NCBI GenBank assembly: GCA_028023455.1
Contig: JAQFVV010006208.1
Span: 9,534,963 to 9,598,962, forward strand
Length of the DNA stretch: 64,000 nucleotides
Source of the DNA: Epiperipatus broadwayi
Lineage: Eukaryota; Onychophora; Udeonychophora; Euonychophora; Peripatidae
Reading direction: 5' to 3'
The notes under the pieces are model-generated. The model saw nothing but the letters and a program-made list of their open reading frames with translations. It ran no database searches and was not told where the DNA came from. Every line of letters begins with the position of its first letter. Position 1 is the stretch's first letter. The position numbers and the translations under genes were made by a program. Shown here one piece after another: positions 20,245 through 32,835 of this stretch.

Positions 20245-21890
20245 ATAGGACTTCAATATGGGTTGCAAAAAAATAATAATTAAAAAATAATTTAAGAATT
20301 GGTCTTTGCTGAATAATGTGTGTGCGTAAAATAAGATATAAAAATTCAATTACAGTATTTTGATTTGATAAATACATATAATACTTCAGTAATGACATTA
20401 TTACTAATAAAAAATAAGTCTTTATCGTATTTCTCTGTGCCTTATTAATAATACATTAAAATATTATTTAAAAAAACGCATTTTAAAATCTTTTTATTAC
20501 ACAAAATTATTTATTGACAAATCTTGAAGTATTCATTATATGTAAACTATTTTGCAATTATCTTTTCTTTTTTTTTTTTTTACTAAATTACCCCCCCCCC
20601 CCCTCCACTTTTTTTTAAAGATAAGAAAGCACTTTTGAAATTGTCGTAATGAAGAAAAAAAAAGGAAAATACTTCGTTTCAAAATTGACCTTCTATCGTG
20701 CCTCCCCTTCCTCCTGCGTATAATTTCCATCAAAACTGCTTTAGTCAAAATAAGTTTGGATTATTTTATAAAAATGTTCAAATCCTAATCTTCAGCAGGT
20801 GTTAGATCTTTTTGTTTTACCCAGAAAATTGGTAGCACAAATGTGATTTGGATCCGTCTAACCACATTATGTGGTTTGCTGAGTTCTAAAACGAAGTAAT
20901 GACGATGAGAACCACCAGATGGCCTAGTTGTGTTAGCTCTACCATTGTTGAATTAGCAGTCACATCAATCAGCGGTGGGGACCAACCCTACTTCTAATAT
21001 TATTACTACCTCATTAAAGAGTGCTTAGATGTTAGATTGGCAAACATGTATACAGCCTAGTGAAACAGAGAAAAGCTAAACGTGGACAGATTTAATTTTA
21101 CAACCAGTGCGCTGTGTAAAATTTCTCACCAGCATCTTTTTTGAAAATTTCTCTGCCGGAGTTCATTTTCGCTAAACAATATTCATTTACTGGACAGTTC
21201 TTATGGGAGAATATTTTAATAAAGATGCTTTGTTTGTTATTTAAAAGACCCAAAGTGGAACTTTTTAAAATAGTATTTGGTACTGTGCAATATTAGATTA
21301 TGCTAAAGAAATTAAACTAGTTTATTATGTAGACAATTTATTGAAGTTAGAGTAATTGCTTTTATTTATTTTTAATAATAACAGACATACCGTGTAAAAT
21401 AAATATCAAATGAATTAATTATTAGAGCTAATGAACAGGTGATATAAAAACTGTTAATATCTTATCAATAGTTTACCATTTTTGTGTTTAAATAAAATAT
21501 AATTTTAAAATATATATTTCAAAAAATTAGTTAGATTTTGTATAATTCTTTTCAGAAAGACGAGAAGACCCAAAATACAACTACAGCGTGGCATATAAGC
21601 ATTAATTCATGAAATAGCTTATGGATATGCATATTAAAATAATTACATGTTCATTAAATGAGATGCAATAAGAATTAAATAGATAAAAATAATCTAGTCC
21701 AGATTTTTTAATTAAATATTTTTCCAGAAATTACTTTATATTCTTTAAAACGGAGGGCAAAAATCATTAAAACATCACATGATACTTACACAAGCTATTA
21801 AAATAGTAGAAATTTATAGGCAAATTAGCTTGGATTGTAAACATTATTATGTTTTCTGTTTGTGCTAATAGCTTTGTAGTCAACCCAAAA
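20245..21890. other. AT-rich sequence, no gene seen
   Basis: Holds T and C homopolymer runs near 20568-20604. 20800-21060 has slightly higher GC, but I recognise nothing in it. Confidence 0.4.
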
Positions 21891-21894
21891 GGTA

Positions 21895-22460
21895 AAAGGT
21901 GGGATGCTGGAGGAGTGCATTCGATCCAAAGATCTAGGTGCACTGCTCCCAATTGCAAGACTCCTCACTGATGAAAGCCAAAAGCTAGATACTACTCTGA
22001 TGATATTGCATCAGAAGGCATTGGATAGGGAATATAATGCACAACCTTCTAGTATCTATTGAGCAGGGAAAAAATGCTATTGTTTTAACAGTTTGTGTAA
22101 GCATAAGAAAAAGTGATTGTGTAATGTTAAAATGGGTTAATGCCAATTCTAACCAAAGGATAGTGGCAACTATGGTTACTAAAAAATCAAAGATACCATG
22201 TTATGTAGATACTGAACTGGATTTAGATCTATGACTATATAAATAAATTAGCTTGAATTGACAACCTTGTAGTCATCCAAAAAGGTAAATGACGGATGCT
22301 AGAGAGGTACATAGTTTCAAAGCTCTACGTGCATTGCTCCCAGATCCAAGGTTGTTCACTGACAAAAGCTATAAAAAAATCATGAATAGGGATTATGATG
22401 CACAACTTTCTAGAATCCATTGATTATTAGAGCTTGCACTAGGTGACACTGCTGTATTAA
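21895..22460. repeat. Two old family B units
   Basis: Decayed copies, ribozyme strand plus. The first (about 21895-22080) still shows CTGATGA and the stem II arms, but the GAAA box is GATA and the cleavage site reads CUC. The second (about 22255-22460) keeps only fragments. Confidence 0.6.
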
Positions 22461-22802
22461 AAAAATTATTACTGTTTCAAAGATGAGAAGAAAAAAATGA
22501 GTGCATTAAAATATATGTCAACAGTTTTGACAGAGATTGATTACATGACATTAAGAGGGAATTATATTAGTCTTGGGGGGGGGGGCTATAAAAACATTAA
22601 TAAAAATAGTTTAGTTAAGACATCTGTGATATTCATTCTGTAGTAATTAGAATGAATTAAACAAAAAATAAAAAAAAGTAATATAGAAAACACATGTATA
22701 TAAATACAGTATAACATAATAATATTTACCAACAGCTATAGATATATTTGTAATAAATGAGTAAGAACAACTCCACTTAATGTCTGTAATATAAAAACAA
22801 GA

Positions 22803-22999
22803 AGATTTCTCAAGTGTAAAGGATTAAAACATAACAAATGTATACTACATATTATTACCATCCCACTTACATCCCACGCAATCTTGCTTCAGAATTGTTT
22901 AAAAGATCTTTCAATATTAAGAGTGTGTGGGATGTAAGTGGAAATTATGGGTAATATGTAGTATAAACTTGTTATGTTTTAATCCATTACACTTGAGAA
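22803..22999. repeat. Long imperfect inverted repeat
   Basis: Arms of roughly 70-80 nt: TCTCAAGTGTAAAGGATT at left, its complement at right, with GTGGGATGTAAGTGG mirrored inside. A spacer of about 40 nt lies between. No TSD found. Confidence 0.7.
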
Positions 23000-23134
23000 G
23001 TCTGCTCATAGCTGTGAAACCTTGGGTTGTGTTTTAGAGTTTATTTCTTTGGCTAGTCTGGTTTAATTTTGTATTTGGGGTAATTTTGATTATTTTATTG
23101 ATTAGTTTAGCTTTAGGCTTTTAATGTTTATATA

Positions 23135-23440
23135 TATATCATAATGGTACAAAACTGGGGTGAATGATGGAAAATCATCATCATCAACCACAGTCAATAT
23201 ATAATTTAAATATAAAATTAAATACAAATGAATAGCATGAGGAATGAGCATGAGAGATCATAAGAACACTATAAGTTCATCAGAATTACACCAAAATAAT
23301 AATCATTCATCATCATAAATGATCAAAAAATAAAAAGTAAATCAACAGTCAATCTTGTGATTGGACTTGAAAGTGGTCTATTATAAACCAGGTTAATTAT
23401 TTAGCCCTTGCCAGCTTGGGGCAGATTATTTAAACAATAA
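23135..23440 (-). repeat. Family H repeat, copy 1
   Basis: Its reverse complement matches 47990-48330: a GGCTAAATAATTA block, a GATTGACTGTTGATTTA block and a GATCATTTATGATGATGAATG block occur in the same order. Noncoding, function unknown. Confidence 0.65.
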
Positions 23441-23495
23441 TTTATAATGCAAACACTTAAGTGCTAATTCATAAGAATATGATTTTAAAAATAAT

Positions 23496-23995
23496 NNNNN
23501 NNNNNNNNNNNNNNNNNNNNNNNNNNNNNNNNNNNNNNNNNNNNNNNNNNNNNNNNNNNNNNNNNNNNNNNNNNNNNNNNNNNNNNNNNNNNNNNNNNNN
23601 NNNNNNNNNNNNNNNNNNNNNNNNNNNNNNNNNNNNNNNNNNNNNNNNNNNNNNNNNNNNNNNNNNNNNNNNNNNNNNNNNNNNNNNNNNNNNNNNNNNN
23701 NNNNNNNNNNNNNNNNNNNNNNNNNNNNNNNNNNNNNNNNNNNNNNNNNNNNNNNNNNNNNNNNNNNNNNNNNNNNNNNNNNNNNNNNNNNNNNNNNNNN
23801 NNNNNNNNNNNNNNNNNNNNNNNNNNNNNNNNNNNNNNNNNNNNNNNNNNNNNNNNNNNNNNNNNNNNNNNNNNNNNNNNNNNNNNNNNNNNNNNNNNNN
23901 NNNNNNNNNNNNNNNNNNNNNNNNNNNNNNNNNNNNNNNNNNNNNNNNNNNNNNNNNNNNNNNNNNNNNNNNNNNNNNNNNNNNNNNNNNNNNNN
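23496..23995. other. Assembly gap, 500 N
   Basis: Exactly 500 unknown bases, a conventional gap size, so the true distance is unknown. Confidence 1.
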
Positions 23996-24508
23996 TATAT
24001 ATATATGACCTAAAATATCAATATAGCCTATATCACTTAATTATCTTCTTTTGCCAATTGAAAGTCATCTTGCACAAAAATTGTGATTTCCTTTATCCTT
24101 CTGGATTGAGGCAGTGACAATGTTGTCTTAGCATAATCTCATCTTCTTTAAATCCAACAATGTTGTCTTAGAATATTTTTTATCTTCTTTAAATCCAATT
24201 TATTTATACAAAATCTTTAGCATAAAAAGTATTTCTATAAATAGTAAAATACTATAATAAAAAACCAATTACCTGAAGGCTTTAGCAGAAAGATTGTTTT
24301 AGGAAACAATATGTGGAATTTAACAAAGTATCAATTAAAAAGAAAATGATATCAAGTCATTAACTATTTGAAAACCAAGCACTCTTCATAAACCTGGGAG
24401 TTTAATTGTAAGTATAGGGATTTGAACTCAGATTTTCAAGCACCTTTCAACTATCCACACTATCTCATACAACTGATACAAATGACCACACACATGTAGA
24501 AAAGATAA

Positions 24509-24567
24509 ATAATCACCAATATACGTATTTCATGCTAAACCAGCACTTATCAGTTGGTCCAGATTAT
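24509..24567 (-). ncRNA. Family A hammerhead, copy A10 (G8 to A)
   Basis: The core box reads CUGAUAA, so catalytic G8 is lost. GAAA, stem II, stem III (AUA/UAU, loop CG) and the full helix I are intact. Confidence 0.7.
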
Positions 24568-24628
24568 CATCTCCCACACACATATATAATCAGTGCTCAG
24601 CACTGATTATATATGTGTGTGGGAGATG

Positions 24629-24654
24629 ATAATCTGGACCAACTGATGAGTGCT
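24629..24654 (+). ncRNA. Truncated family A hammerhead A11
   Basis: The 5' half only (helix I strand, CUGAUGA, first arm of stem II), cut off by the next unit start. Confidence 0.65.
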
Positions 24655-24691
24655 GTGAGCACTGATTATATATATATGTATGTGGGAGATA

Positions 24692-24750
24692 ATAATATGG
24701 ACCAACTGATGAGTGCTGGTTTAGCATGAAATATGTATATTGGTGATTAT
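24692..24750 (+). ncRNA. Family A hammerhead ribozyme, copy A12, core intact
   Basis: CUGAUGA at 24706-24712, stem II GUGCU/AGCAU with loop GGUUU, GAAA, stem III AUA/UAU with loop UG, cleavage after UA. Helix I proximal part ACCAA/UUGGU is perfect. The distal part has one mismatch. Confidence 0.85.
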
Positions 24751-25501
24751 TTATCTTTTCTACATGTGTGTGGTCATGTGTATCAGTTGTGATATAGTGT
24801 GGATAGTTGAAAGGTGCTTGAAAATCTGAGTTCAAATCCCTATACTTACAAGTCATTAACTATAAATAAGGGATGATTGTATAGATTTAGAAATTGGCAA
24901 GCATTTAAAAACATCACATAGTCATTGTATCTTTTGCACTTCATCATCATCAATTTTTAACACAAAAAGAAAAAAAGGACATTGTTTTATTTTTATTTTC
25001 TGTGAAAGAGAATATTCAAATAAATACATTTACATATACTATTCAGTTATATTTTATTATAGTATAGTGTGTGCATGTATTATGTGTGCGTATTCTCTGT
25101 GAATTTATTATTTTATTATTTTCTGTTGTGTTTCTCATTGTCTTGTATGGTTTTTTTTTTATTTACCATGGTATTTTTCTGCCATAGATTTAATTTCCAA
25201 CCATCTGGCTTTCAGACTGATTTTTTAATCTTAATCAGTTTTGTCTTATACTGTTGATCTTCTGTTTTTTGGACTCACTTTTCTTGTACTAACATCAATG
25301 TTTCTTGTGAAGATAAGTATTTTTTCCTCTGATATAATTTCAATAACAATTTCTTAAAAGCCTTACTAAGATTTTGAAATCTTGTGTTTTTTTTCTTACA
25401 CTGAGGCAAAACTCTCCACACAGTAGCACCATTCAGCACAATCCAGAGTAGTCAATGGATGCAGGAAGGTTTTTGCATAAATCCCTATTTAGTGCCTATT
25501 C

Positions 25502-25560
25502 ATCCAATATCCCCAGACTAGTTTCTGGCTTGTGGCCTTCATCAGTGAGAAGCCTTGGAT
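25502..25560 (-). ncRNA. Family B hammerhead ribozyme, copy B4, core intact
   Basis: CUGAUGA, GAAA and a GUC triplet. Helix I fully pairs: UCUCA/UGGGG and AUCCAA/UUGGAU around an internal loop. Stem III AC/GU with loop UA. Stem II GGC/GCC with the family's A-A at 10.1-11.1. Best family B candidate. Confidence 0.75.
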
Positions 25561-25825
25561 CTGAGAGCACTCCACCTAAATCATAGGATCTAATGCAACC
25601 CTCCTGCAGCCACCTTTTACTTTATTAGCTAACTATAAAGCTTTGAATCCAAAATGAAAACACAATAATGTTTTCAATTCAAGGTCATTAGCTTTATAGT
25701 CATATAGATCTGAACTCAGTTCAACATCTGTATTTTTGGTGTCTTTGATTCTTTAATAAAAACAGTCATCATTATCCTAGTGGAGGGTTGCATCAGATCC
25801 TAAGATCTAGGTGCAGTACTCTCAG

Positions 25826-25884
25826 ATCCAATGCTGCTCCCTGATGAAGACCACAAGCCAGAAACTAGTCTGGGAATATTAAAT
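25826..25884 (+). ncRNA. Family B hammerhead, copy B5
   Basis: CUGAUGA, GAAA and GUC present, but helix I is damaged next to the core and in the distal part (UAUUAAAU). Confidence 0.55.
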
Positions 25885-26842
25885 GAGTAGGCACTAGATA
25901 GGGATTTTATACACAAATCTTCCTGCATCCATTGATTACTCTGGTTTGTACTGAGTGATGCTACTGTATGGAGAGTTTTGCCTTTGTGTAAACAGCTGTG
26001 TAAGCATAAAGATTGGTGTTTGTGTGCTGTTTAGTAGGAGGTACTGGTCTATTTTTGAATTTTTTTGCATTAATTAATATTTTTATTATTTTTTATATTT
26101 CTGCTTAGTCAAATATTTTCATTTCTGAAACTGAGATTTAGTTAGTTTCTTAAGATAAAGTCTATGCCTGCCACTACAATGACATCAACCCATCAATTTA
26201 TTAATACCATGTCATGAGTTACTTTGTTTTTCCATCATTTCATCATCTTATCTCTTTTCTGCAGCACTTTTTTTGAACTCTTATCTCTCAGATTGTTATA
26301 TACGAGACTTTCAAATGTTTTTTTTTTTTTCAAAAGCCCTATTTTCCTGAACACATTATCATCTTTTATTTTCCTTTTTTTAGTCTTAGGGTTCTAATGA
26401 TCAAATATTAATTTCAGATATGTATAACTGTTTTATTATCTGTACTGTTTGACGTTAAATAACTGTGCTGATAAAATTGACCGTTGCACATTATGGAACA
26501 ATACATAAAAGTTTTTTTTCACCAAATGTTATTAATTTTTGAAGATTTCGTTTCATCAAATAATATTATTAATTTTGATACATATAAATTTTTTTAATCG
26601 GTAATAAGTGAATAATTTGGAGTTCATTATCTACACATTTGAAAGGTCTTACATAATAATTATTAGACTTTTGCTTCCCAGTCCATGACCCCGAATTTGA
26701 TTCTAACTATTTTTAAATGGAAAACATTTTTTACATAAAAAAGAAAAAACTATACAAATTCTCATTGATCAGATGTTAACTAGTAAACTAGAAAGCTAAC
26801 AATTATCCAGACTTTTCCAAATACTTTTATTTCAATATACTA

Positions 26843-27800
26843 TCATCATCAACCATTATCAATCCATTACAGGATGAAGGTCTCTCCAAGTTCAATCCAT
26901 CTTCTCTGATCTTTAATTTCTCTTCTCCACATCATCCCTGCACACTTTCTTATTTCATCCATCCACCCATCTCACATGTGGTCTCTTTCTAGGTCTTTTA
27001 CAATCTCTTGAAATCCAGTTTAAGATTTCAATTGTCCATTTATTATCATCTTTCTAGCAATATGTCCAGCCCAACTCCACTTCAGTCTTTTAATTTTTTC
27101 AATGAGATCAGTAACACCTGTTTGTTCTCTTACCCATATATTGCATTTTCGATCTCTTCTTGTTACTCCCAACATGCATCTCTCCATACTGCTTTGAGTG
27201 GCCTGAAGTCTCTGTATTACTCTTCTATTAAGTGTCCAAGTCTCAGATCCGTAAGTAAGAACTGGTAAAACACATTTATTAAAAACCTTTCTTTTCAAAC
27301 ACATAGGCATATTTCCTTTTAGTATCAAGTTATTTCTACCAAAAGCACTCCAACCAAGTTTAATTTTAAGATTAATTTCATCCATTATATTTCCATCTGT
27401 ATTAGTAATCTGACCGGGGTGACTGAGGTATTTGTAGCTGTTAACTTCTTCTAACTCATCATAATCAATCTTTATTTTCATATTTTGAGAAAATCCATTA
27501 AACATTACTTTAGTCTTTTTAACATTTATCTTTAGTCCTACTTTCATCTGATAACTCCTGCAACATTTCCTGCAGCTCTAAAACACTATTTGCAAAAACA
27601 ACTACATCATCTGCAAAATCTAAATGACTTAAATAATCTCCATTTACTTTCACTCTTTTAGCTTCCCATTTTAATCCACAAAATACTTTTTGCAGCACTG
27701 CTGTAAAAAGTTTTGGAGATATGGAGTTACCCTGTCTTACATCTTCTCAATGTTGACTTTCCTTGTATCATTATGTAATCTAATTGTTGCTGTTGCATTT
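26843..27800 (-). pseudogene. RTE-like LINE fragment (RT and C-terminal region), copy R1
   Basis: Minus strand. Between about 27740 and 27550 the frame shows a reverse-transcriptase segment with GNSISPKLF, LDFADDVVVF (catalytic FADD) and an ELQEML helix. After a frameshift at about 27547, an open 175-aa frame (27547-27020) continues with KTKVMFN, EVNSYKYLSH and LTYGSETWTL, ending in the TGVTDLIEKIKRLKWSWAGH block and a Trp/Arg-rich tail. This order is characteristic of RTE-clade elements. The 3' end is a short GATGATGATAG-type tail. The endonuclease and 5' half are absent (5' truncation near 27860). Confidence 0.85.
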
Positions 27801-27879
27801 TTATAAATATTCTGTAAAATATGATAATATCCTGGATCTATACACACAACAAAATTAAATGGTAATATCACTCAAAGTT

Positions 27880-28890
27880 ATTTAAGGCAGAAGGTTACTT
27901 TAAAAAGTTTAAATAGGGATGAAAAAAAGAGAAAGACAGAATAGAAAAAAAAAAGGGGGGGGGGGGAATGAAATTGAAAAATAACAAAGAAAATGGAAGA
28001 AAATCTTTTTCTGGAAAAATAAATGAGGGAAAAATAGTTGGGAAATTTTTCTGATGAATAGACTTATTTTTTTCCAATTTATTTTGCTATTCCTGAGCTT
28101 TAAAGATTAAGAGAAAGAAAAATGGATTATTATAATGAAAATTTTAGAAAAAAAACTAATTATAAGTTAAATATGATTAACAAAAAGAATAAGCAAAGAA
28201 AGAAATTATTAATTGAAATTAGAAAGAGTAATATTTATGGTGATTCTGAAAAAAAAAAAAAATAGGAAAGAACAAAATGGATTGAAATTGAAGTTGTTTG
28301 GACCAGTCTTTTTGCAGAGAACGATAGTACTATATATATAAATGTGTCAGTAGCTTGAGAAATAGACAGCTTTAGCAATTATTTAAATTATTTTATAAAT
28401 AAAGAAAATAGCAGTTTAACCCCCCCCCCCCATTCTATAGTTTATATATATTTTTCTTTTTTTTTAAAAAAAAGAGAACGTTGAAATAATAGATGTGTCG
28501 ACTACACCTGTTTCCTTCTCTATTATTATAATTTTCCCGATTTATATTTAAAAATGGTGACAGTATTATACTTTTAAATATTAATACTTAGAATTTTTTT
28601 TAATATTCAAAAATAATCTCAATAAAATAACATAAAATGGATTAAATATTTAATTCAATAAATAGAATGAACTTTTAATATCTTGTTGCTATGGTTTCTA
28701 GTTTGACACTTTATCTATTATAAAGCGTAATGTAATTTTAACACGTTTTTCAATACATGAAAATTGTGTACAAATGATAAATTTAGTATCATTTTTGATG
28801 AGGGTACTGTCCATATTGTACACCAGTCTATTTGCATATTAGCATATTTTTAATCAAAATTTATTTGCCATTGAAATGTAATTAAGTGTC
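27880..28890. other. AT-rich sequence, no gene seen
   Basis: Purine-rich stretches (27910-28270) and G or C homopolymers only. No coding signal. Confidence 0.4.
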
Positions 28891-28899
28891 TGTTGGCCT

Positions 28900-29750
28900 T
28901 GTCCCAGCTTGTACAGTGATAAGGAAATCAAGTTTTTTTAGTGGTTATCTTTATATTCAGATGTGCCGATCACTATAACCACACAGAGCTACTTCACCCG
29001 GAGCACTACTTGAGAACCAGCCGCTGATAGTGAGCCGGGTCTCCAATCTAAAATAAAGTATGACATATGCTAGTAACTATTACAAAATTATTACACCACT
29101 GGAGATCTTTTTCATCAATCCTGTCTTTATCATAAAAGAATAGGCAGCGAAAAACGATCTCCTCTCGGTGAAATCGCATTCGCGGAGGTGGTGCGATGCG
29201 AACTTTATTCGCTATACCACGTGTTACTTTAGAATAGAGAACATTTCGTTGTAAAACAATCAAATTCCCATTTTCTAAGAAGTTTAGCTCAGAACAGGGA
29301 ATGTCTTGTTTCATTCTAGCATTGACATGTATAAGTTCTTTTTTTTTTTACCCACCTTCGGATAAATCGCAATATCACCCCCCCCCCACTTCAGTATTTG
29401 TACTTCTCCAAAACTCACAGCTTATTGATCGCATTGTTTTGGCCTTTTTGAACGCAAAATAAAAGTGAATAATAAAACCTATTAAAAGCTCACTCCCGCT
29501 ATTTACAAATCTATTTGCTAACATTTTAATTGGGGTTTAGTCGCGTGGCGTTCACGCGCCAACTATTAGCAGGGCTAGGCTTTCGAAGAACCGGGAAGCA
29601 ATGCTTGATGAAAACCCGCAGTAAATCGCCGAATCCAACAAAGCATGCACCTGCTTGTCAAGTCACGTGAGTTCTTTTTCTGCCGTCCCTCCGGATGTTG
29701 GGTGATGGCTATGCATATTGCTCAAACAAAGGAAACCACCAAAGCCATAA
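28900..29750. other. Unique, higher-GC island
   Basis: GC is visibly above its surroundings and no repeat in this window matches it. It contains a GC-rich hairpin-forming stretch (28973-29040) and CpG-bearing text at 29540-29690. It could be a conserved noncoding element, promoter or exon. Confidence 0.4.
29048..29314 (-). CDS. Possible exon or chance ORF of unknown function
   Basis: An 88-aa minus-strand frame inside the unique higher-GC island. The composition is protein-like, with charged residues and an Arg/Pro stretch (APPPRMRFHREE), unlike the Ile/Leu/Tyr/Asn-rich chance frames elsewhere. I recognise no domain and saw no convincing splice-site pair. Low confidence. Confidence 0.2.
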   Translation of the reverse strand: MKQDIPCSELNFLENGNLIVLQRNVLYSKVTRGIANKVRIAPPPRMRFHREEIVFRCLFFYDKDRIDEKDLQWCNNFVIVTSICHTLF

Positions 29751-29759
29751 TTATTTCTA

Positions 29760-31340
29760 ACTAGAATTTTCTTAAAGACGTTGTTTCGATGTCACAATGT
29801 AAAAGTCAGCGCATCCTCATTAAGGATTATCTTTCACCAACTTTCTAAGATTTTTATAGCTCCCCTTTAAGATAATGGGTCTGCCCCTTTAGTTTTTACC
29901 GCCTATTGTTAAATACTGCGGACTATTATTTTGCCTTAAAGAAGTAAACGATAACATGTGCGAAACGAACAAAATTGTATCTAATTACATTACAACCTGC
30001 CATTAGAAAAACTCCTAAGTTTTGTCATGCTATACTATGCCAATGACACGTGTTGTATATATAAAGTTAATTAAAAATTTAATCATGTTCTATTCTACAG
30101 TCCAATCTTCATGGATAGCAAAGCATTTAAAAGGAAACAAACCATTTAAAACATTATTTAATGTTTTAAATTAATCTAATTGCAAATATTTATAATTATA
30201 AACACTATATTTAAAATAATCTGTAAATACAATCTTTAAGAAAAAGAATCATTATTGCACACAAAGGGATTTACGTTATCGCATTTTGTTTCAATGTCAT
30301 TGTTTTTCTTGTATTGAAATTAAAGAAGACTCAGTTATATGTGCTCGCATACACACACACACATATATACAACGATTGTTAACTTTAATTAAAATGTTTT
30401 TTAGATGTCTCGCAATATCAGATTTGGTTTCGAATAAATAATTTTGCACCACAAATACTTACTAGTTTTATTCTTATCAGTGCATCTTTCATTCGAACTC
30501 GAATTATATCGCAACCTTCCATCAGTCCAAAAGTCCTACCTCACTTTGGATGCATTTTGAAACATCCACCGCACTACCCCCACCTCCAATGAGTAAAAGG
30601 TAGCTCATATTATAATTTAACTTCATATAAACATTTTTAAATACATATTTTCATTTCATATATTTCAAATTTTAATTTCATTACACATTCGACATATACA
30701 CACGTGTGTGTATGTTTTAAGGCCTGGTGTAATACTAGTTTCATTTGCAGCCATGCTTAGGACCAGAGAGACTGAAATCTAGGTTGAATAAAACTCGAAC
30801 TTTTTATCAGGGTTAGGGTTTTTCCTTCCTGATAGTTAGCCTTTAGACAATTCAGCTAACCGTATAATATTAGTAAGTAAATAGATATCTAGATGTTCTT
30901 AGCAACAGGATAAAGCGCGATGAAAATACACTTAATTTCAAATTGGCAAGCCCGGTGAATAAAATATTTTTCACTGTTATTCTGTGGACGCTGTTAAAGA
31001 GGCTTTACAGAGGTTTTTTTGCTATTTAAACGTGTACATGATTATATATTGTTCTTATATGTAGAAACGTGAATACATAGAATAATGAAAACCGATTCTA
31101 CTGGCTTTATATGTCATATAATAGTAATTGCATTTTTTTCACTGTTAAGCTTAGTTAAAATGGAAATACATTCTGCACAACACGTGTTGAAATCTTTTAT
31201 ATCATTTCAAACATAAACTGAATTTTATTGGAGCTCATTAACCAGAATTAGTTCACAGAAGAGTATTTAAAAGTCAGATAATGCTGAAATGACTTGTGTC
31301 TGATAAAATCTTGCCCTACTTTTTTGATATTCTCTTATAT
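29760..31340. other. Mostly unique AT-rich sequence
   Basis: No repeat family of this window was recognised. A short (CA)n run lies at 30352-30362. No gene seen. Confidence 0.4.
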
Positions 31341-31351
31341 ATATATCATTA

Positions 31352-31515
31352 AAAACCAGTCAACATTTAGACAATCCCAATATTAATAATAATTTCAAAC
31401 TGTTGTCAAGGCAACCTCCTTTTAACAATAAAAATGGAATATTGTTAAAAGGTTGCCTTAACAGCAGCTTGAAATTGTTGATTGTTATTGATATTGGGAT
31501 TATCTAAGTGTTGAC
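31352..31515. repeat. Inverted repeat, family I
   Basis: Arms carry CCAGTCAACATTTAGACAAT and its near-complement, with AAGGTTGCCTT text mirrored in the middle. One arm of the same family stands alone at 60184-60262 (GATATTGGGATTGTCTAAGTG). Possibly a foldback element. Confidence 0.7.
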
Positions 31516-31529
31516 TGTCTCTTAATGAT

Positions 31530-32835
31530 TACTTACAAACCCATTTAGTCTTGACCATTATTACACTTATACATATATATATAGGGATAACAATAAAATA
31601 ATGGTCTACTAATAGATGCTATTACGTACTCCTTGAATACATATATTACATACTGTGTGAACTACCAAACACCACAATTGTATTGAAGATTTAATTGATA
31701 ATATACCCCAAATAAACAATTTTTATTATTATTTGAATATTTTTAAAACAAAGATAAGATGTATTTGTGGAAATACAGTGTATTTCAAATAACCAAATGG
31801 ACATTATTTTTACTATTACCAGAATATGCTTAAAAGAAAGAAATGGACAAAACAAAGCAACTCTATCTTTCAGCAATCAGATGGACAATAGTATTTTTAC
31901 TATTATCAGAATATGTTTATAACAATAAACCCTCTTCAAAGTTTTGAATATTTACATAAATCTTAATCTTCATAAATTATTGCATTAAATTGGTGTCCTA
32001 ATATAGTTATTAGTGATAATCGAATGCTACTTGTTTCTTTATAATAAACCTCATGACAATAATGTTTTTGACACATGGGTAATGTCACTTCTACATACAG
32101 TATTAGTGATATTTCACACAGTTTTTAGAAATATATCTATCGCCATTTGTTATTTAGATCTTAATTATCAATATATTTCATAAAGATTTTTAATTGCCAA
32201 TTAATTTCTGGTGAAGATACAGCATTGAAATTTTTGCAGCAGGCTGATCTATTGAATGAATGTGATCGTGAAAGGTTTCATCTTGGATTCAGTTCACTAT
32301 GCAAGACAAATAAAGGAAGAATACAAAGATAAATTTGCCCATATTGCTTTATCAGTCCATTCATTCCAAAATGGCAACAGATATTTCCTACTCTGATTTA
32401 AATGGCAGAGTAAATTGCAAACACAGCTCCGGCAGAATTTTGGAGAATGTTTTTGCTTATTATGGAGATATCTGCATTGGCAGACCAGAAGTTTACTGGC
32501 ATTGTTTATAACAGTTTGGCACTCGATGTTTTTAAATTTTCATTGAATAATTTGCTTCTGTGTCATGTCAGTTAAAGTGAGAGAGGGAGAGCAAATGAAA
32601 TGAATACAGATTAAATATCCATCCAAATATTATGAAGCGATATTCATTCATTGCCAAAAATGCTATTACAGAATGAATCTCCAGACAACAACCCCTCTTG
32701 ATTGCAAGACAACTATTAGAGTAAATGGATTATAGTTATCCAGCTTGTATTAAAGGGTCTACCAATATTTTTGTCTATCATTACTGAAAAAGAATGGGCA
32801 TTTGACTCAGTCATCCACTCCAATGAATTTCTAGT
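31530..32835. other. AT-rich sequence, no gene seen
   Basis: 32210-32560 looks unique and slightly less AT-rich, but no open frame is convincing. Confidence 0.4.

Larger units (their letters stand above)
24353..24863. mobile_element. Family A inverted insertion with 15-bp TSD
   Basis: CAAGTCATTAACTAT at 24353-24367 and 24849-24863 flanks 481 bp. Contents: a minus-strand arm (24368-24598), a truncated plus unit (24599-24655) and a plus arm (24656-24848). The arms meet at a palindrome built on the unit start GAGCACTGATTATATATG. Both outer ends lie just past the tRNA-like B box. Three ribozyme motifs are present, one with an intact core. Confidence 0.85.
25395..26040. mobile_element. Family B inverted pair
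   Basis: A plus-oriented unit (about 25400-25775) is followed by an oppositely oriented arm (about 25780-26035). Both ends show the mirrored GGCAAAACTCTCC / GGAGAGTTTTGCC blocks. Two ribozyme motifs face each other. No TSD was identified with confidence. Confidence 0.75.

Noticed and set aside
23461-24117. 218-aa open frame
   Set aside because: Most of it is the N gap.
27008-27268. Plus-strand 86-aa frame
   Set aside because: Shadow of the RTE reading frame on the minus strand.
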